From Anaerolineaceae bacterium UBA4781 (GTDB lineage: Bacteria; Chloroflexota; Anaerolineae; Anaerolineales; Anaerolineaceae): a stretch of DNA of 31,719 nucleotides. Under the pieces are notes generated by a model, which did no database searches, had not been told where the DNA came from, and was given only the letters and a program-made list of their open reading frames with translations. The position numbers and the translations under genes were made by a program. The stretch lies in the NCBI GenBank assembly GCA_002403105.1, contig DHHD01000003.1:1-31719 (forward strand), given 5' to 3'. This document shows, one piece after another, positions 31,156 through 31,719 of this stretch. Within the stretch, counting starts at the first letter, position 1, and each line of letters starts with the position of its first letter.

Positions 31156-31650
31156 TTCTAATTCTCCTGTACCATTATCATGCTTTCATTTAACCATCAT
31201 TGATTACTGCTCTATGTATAAAATATTCATATATCCAGTATTCTGCTCTTTCTCACCTCACAAGCTTGGCACAAACAACTGGAATACATTTCCAGATGAG
31301 ATTATTCCATATTGTGACCACTTAATCCTCATACCACATCCACTTTTTGCTTTTTGCACATCTGTTCATGGGTCAATAATTCAACTTTACAAACCAAATC
31401 GCCAATCGTATCTTTCTCATGGTCTCATATCCTGCGGAAAACCTGTCCCAATTAGAGATTTATAGATTCCATCGAAAATTTTCAAAACAGGCTCATGGTA
31501 TTCTGAAATGATTTATTGTGAAAGGGGAATGCTGCAAAGTGAATAGAAATATAAAAAAAGACGATCTTTCTTTTATTTTAAAGGATGATTTAACGGTTTT
31601 ATGACAAAGAAACCGCCTTTTCTTCAGTCAAGGCGGTTCTATTTTGCGCT
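31156..31650. other. 495-base stretch without a recognisable intact gene
   Basis: No RNA gene, mobile element or intact coding region is recognised. A plus-strand frame of 83 codons (31214-31465) has no homology, no ribosome site and Cys/Pro/His-rich sequence, so it is not called. On the minus strand several short, protein-like runs appear in different frames (for example SEYHEPVLKIFDGIYKSLIG near 31440-31500 and IKWSQYGIISSGNVFQLF near 31265-31320), each ended by stops, so a decayed gene is possible but unproven. It also holds the AOR operon upstream region and the terminator at 31611-31638. Confidence 0.4.
31611..31638 (-). terminator. Intrinsic terminator of the gene at the window edge
   Basis: AACCGCCTT (31611-31619), 10-base loop, AAGGCGGTT (31630-31638): a perfect 9-bp stem. 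On the minus strand it is followed by TCTTTGTC-type T-rich sequence and lies 13 bases after the stop codon of the partial gene at 31651. Confidence 0.75.
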
Positions 31651-31719
31651 TTATTTTTTGCTCAACCAGTGAGCCGTATTTGCCCAGAGGGCTGTATAGC
31701 CTTTCCATTTGGCAAACTC
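31651..31719 (-). CDS. 3' end of a gene running off the window (unidentified)
   Basis: Twenty-two codons open to the right edge read EFAKWKGYTALWANTAHWL, then SKK and TAA (31653-31651). The aromatic-rich, in-frame sequence and the terminator just beyond the stop show that this is a real C-terminus. The family is not recognised from so short a piece. Confidence 0.65.
   Translation of the reverse strand, partial: EFAKWKGYTALWANTAHWLSKK

Noticed and set aside
31214..31465. Plus-strand frame of 83 codons in the right-hand gap
   Set aside because: No ribosome site, no recognisable motif, composition rich in Cys, His and Pro; judged a chance frame.
1..31719. CRISPR arrays, insertion sequences, tRNA or rRNA genes
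   Set aside because: No regularly spaced repeats, transposase-like proteins, terminal repeats or tRNA-like cloverleaf and TTCGANTC-type T-arm sequences were seen on reading both strands by eye.

Overview
The window reads as an accessory-rich chromosomal segment of an AT-rich, anaerobic or facultatively fermentative bacterium. The gene styles fit Chloroflexota, probably Anaerolineae-like: a MalT/LuxR-type ATPase fused to a C-terminal BTAD module, a lipoprotein solute-binding protein with a long Ala/Glu/Asp linker, TolB-like propeller lipoproteins, and 7TM-PAS-GAF-GAF-GGDEF proteins. The lineage is inferred from style only; no rRNA or marker gene is present. Anaerobic metabolism is suggested by an aldehyde:ferredoxin oxidoreductase with a ferredoxin-like partner, a GrdB-family protein and an L-lactate dehydrogenase.

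Layout. (1) 1-9.3 kb: signalling and envelope genes. These are two diguanylate cyclases with intact GG(D/E)EF and I-sites, a PspC-like membrane protein, a pair of lipoproteins, an acyltransferase, a GNAT acetyltransferase and a VOC-fold protein. (2) 9.46-10.8 kb: a pterin-carbinolamine-dehydratase-like gene overlapping an L-lactate dehydrogenase. (3) 11.0-19.5 kb: a 1082-residue MalT-BTAD regulator followed by a complete branched-chain-amino-acid-type ABC importer (binding protein, LivH, LivM, LivG, LivF), closed by a strong terminator. The importer is preceded by a consensus promoter, a palindrome, a structured leader and a 13-codon leucine-rich mini-ORF with an exceptionally strong ribosome-binding site. 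(4) 19.5-20.2 kb: a histidine phosphatase. (5) 20.4-27.4 kb: a nine-gene minus-strand operon with an ascorbate-type PTS (IIA, IIB, IIC), two phosphotriesterase-family enzymes, a class II aldolase-fold protein with altered catalytic positions, a URO-D-like protein, a Cys-containing GrdB-like protein and a small helical protein. A divergent DeoR regulator (27.6 kb) faces it across operator-like palindromes that overlap the operon promoter. (6) 28.4-31.7 kb: an ArsC-type arsenate reductase, the AOR/ferredoxin pair, and the 3' end of an unidentified gene running off the window.

Two items stand out. The first is the leader of the ABC importer, which may be a leucine-sensing leader-peptide arrangement for a transporter. 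The second is the PTS/phosphotriesterase/aldolase/URO-D/GrdB-like cluster. It looks like uptake and phosphorylation of a sugar-lactone-like substrate, opening of the lactone by the phosphotriesterase-fold enzymes, then non-standard downstream chemistry.
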